The notes beneath the pieces were generated by a model. The model made no database searches. It was not told the DNA's origin and worked only from the letters and a program-made list of their open reading frames with translations. Made by a program: the position numbers and the translations under genes. A DNA stretch of 56,208 nucleotides. It comes from Methylococcaceae bacterium (GTDB taxonomy: Bacteria > Pseudomonadota > Gammaproteobacteria > Methylococcales > Methylomonadaceae). Positions 55,319-56,208 of the stretch are shown here, piece by piece. Position 1 is the first letter of the stretch; each line of letters starts with the position of its first letter. The DNA is taken from assembly GCA_030627205.1 (NCBI GenBank), contig DAOUSN010000011.1:1-56208 (forward strand), in the 5' to 3' direction.

Positions 55319-56208
55319 GTGGCAGTTATAAAAATATCCCCTGAACAAATCAAGAGAAAGAAACGTAAAGGACCGAAAGGTCATGCGGTTGATTTGGTCG
55401 CACTAGATACGATTAAACATCTTTTAGGTGAGGCCTCTCGACAAAAAGATTTATTAATTGAACATTTACATAAAATTCAAGATACCTATCAACATATTTC
55501 TTCAAAAAACTTAGTGGCATTAGCATACGAAATGAAGTTATCGCCTGCGGAAGTTTATGAAGTTGCCTCTTTTTATCATCATTTTGATGTGGTCAAAGAA
55601 GGGCAAACAGCCCCGCCTGCATTAACGGTTAGAGTTTGCGAATCAATTGCTTGTGAATTGGGGGGTGCAACTGATTTATTAACGGCATTGGAAAATGGCT
55701 TAAATCAAGAGACGGTTAGAATTCAAAAAGTCCCTTGTATCGGTCGTTGTCAACATGCACCTGTTGCGGTAGTTGGACAGAATCCTATTGATGAGGCAAC
55801 GGCTGAAAAAGTACTTGCAGCGGTTGAAAATAAAGCCATTACTGCTTCGATGACTGATTATATAAGCTTTGATGATTATAAGGCGGCTGGGGGTTATCAA
55901 ACCGCACAAAAAGTAATCGAAGGTAAAATGAGTTCGGAATCAGTGATGAAAATCATGGAAGATTCAGGCTTACGTGGTTTAGGGGGCGCAGGTTTCCCAG
56001 CAGGGCGTAAATGGCGAATTGTTAATGGATTTTCCGCGCCTAGATTAATGGCCGTCAACATTGATGAAGGTGAACCGGGAACATTCAAAGACCGTCATTA
56101 TTTAGAACAAGATCCGCATCGTTTCTTAGAAGGCATGATTATTGCTGCCTTAACGGTTGGCTGTGATGAAATTTATATTTATTTACGCGATGAATATGCA
56201 GGTTGTCG
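55319..56208 (+). CDS. fdhB: NAD-dependent formate dehydrogenase, beta subunit (NuoE/NuoF fusion), 3' end outside window
   Basis: About 296 codons are visible, from GTG at 55319 (GGAGG eight bases upstream). The NuoE-like part has RQKDLLIEHLHKIQDTY and the [2Fe-2S] ligands in RVCESIACEL (CX4C) and VPCIGRCQHAP (CX3C). The NuoF-like part begins near residue 200 with GLRGLGGAGFPAGRKWRIV (NADH/FMN site) and NIDEGEPGTFKDRHYLEQ. This pattern matches Fdh1B of molybdenum/tungsten NAD-linked formate dehydrogenase better than HoxF or Nuo. The enzyme oxidises formate to CO2 with NADH formation, the final step of C1 oxidation in methylotrophs. An ATG at 55312 is out of frame and stops after ten codons, so GTG is the start. 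The catalytic subunit would be expected to the right. Confidence 0.92.
   Translation, partial: MAVIKISPEQIKRKKRKGPKGHAVDLVALDTIKHLLGEASRQKDLLIEHLHKIQDTYQHISSKNLVALAYEMKLSPAEVYEVASFYHHFDVVKEGQTAPPALTVRVCESIACELGGATDLLTALENGLNQETVRIQKVPCIGRCQHAPVAVVGQNPIDEATAEKVLAAVENKAITASMTDYISFDDYKAAGGYQTAQKVIEGKMSSESVMKIMEDSGLRGLGGAGFPAGRKWRIVNGFSAPRLMAVNIDEGEPGTFKDRHYLEQDPHRFLEGMIIAALTVGCDEIYIYLRDEYAGC

Noticed and set aside
55224-55331. Frame of about 35 codons before the formate dehydrogenase gene
   Set aside because: Weak composition and no ribosome binding site; it overlaps the GTG start and is probably chance.

Overview
The window reads as low-GC chromosomal DNA of a gammaproteobacterium, most likely a methylotroph and possibly a methanotroph of the Methylococcales type. 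This rests on: the gammaproteobacterial block map-glnD / rpsB-tsf-pyrH-frr-uppS-cdsA-dxr-rseP; a fused NuoE/NuoF-type NAD-linked formate dehydrogenase beta subunit at the right edge that closely resembles the methylotroph Fdh1B type; cobalamin biosynthesis genes; and PEP-CTERM (VPxPA type) surface proteins. No methane or methanol oxidation genes are present, so the lineage is an inference.

Layout. 0-4.4 kb: tail of an unknown gene, then leftward DoxX, glnD and map. 4.4-12.1 kb: rightward translation and envelope operon, with a structured rpsB leader, an attenuator-like terminator between rpsB and tsf, and a dispersed palindromic repeat between tsf and pyrH. 12.2-18.2 kb: dsbC, lnt, two cobalamin genes, leftward mrp/apbC, bcp. 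18.3-20.3 kb: a StiP/PRTase-like and CitE-like gene pair known from tellurite-resistance-associated modules, here without ter genes and followed by the stub of a third gene. 20.3-27.7 kb: pyrG, HAD phosphatase, rppH, BatD-like protein, purD, PfkB kinase, a small secreted protein. 27.9-31.7 kb: NarK-type transporter and a convergent eight-heme cytochrome c with HEAT/TPR-like C-terminus.

31.7-42.8 kb is the most unusual part. A leftward set encodes an AMP-dependent ligase, an acyl carrier protein, a HemN/HemW-like radical SAM enzyme, an unrecognised 250-residue protein, and a beta-hydroxylase-like/sulfotransferase fusion. Divergent from it lie a TolC-like outer membrane protein, two further unlike sulfotransferases, and a P1B-like P-type ATPase that lacks the CPx metal motif. 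I read this as a candidate undescribed pathway that activates, modifies, sulfates and exports a small molecule. The product is unknown and the grouping is an inference.

42.9-56.2 kb: RhlE-like helicase; two PEP-CTERM proteins, one preceded by an 8-bp tandem repeat; a NarL-type two-component pair divergent from a TonB-dependent receptor; a 0.4-kb gene-free stretch with a cluster of perfect DnaA boxes just upstream of priA; then pyk and gap leftward, and the truncated formate dehydrogenase beta gene running off the right end.
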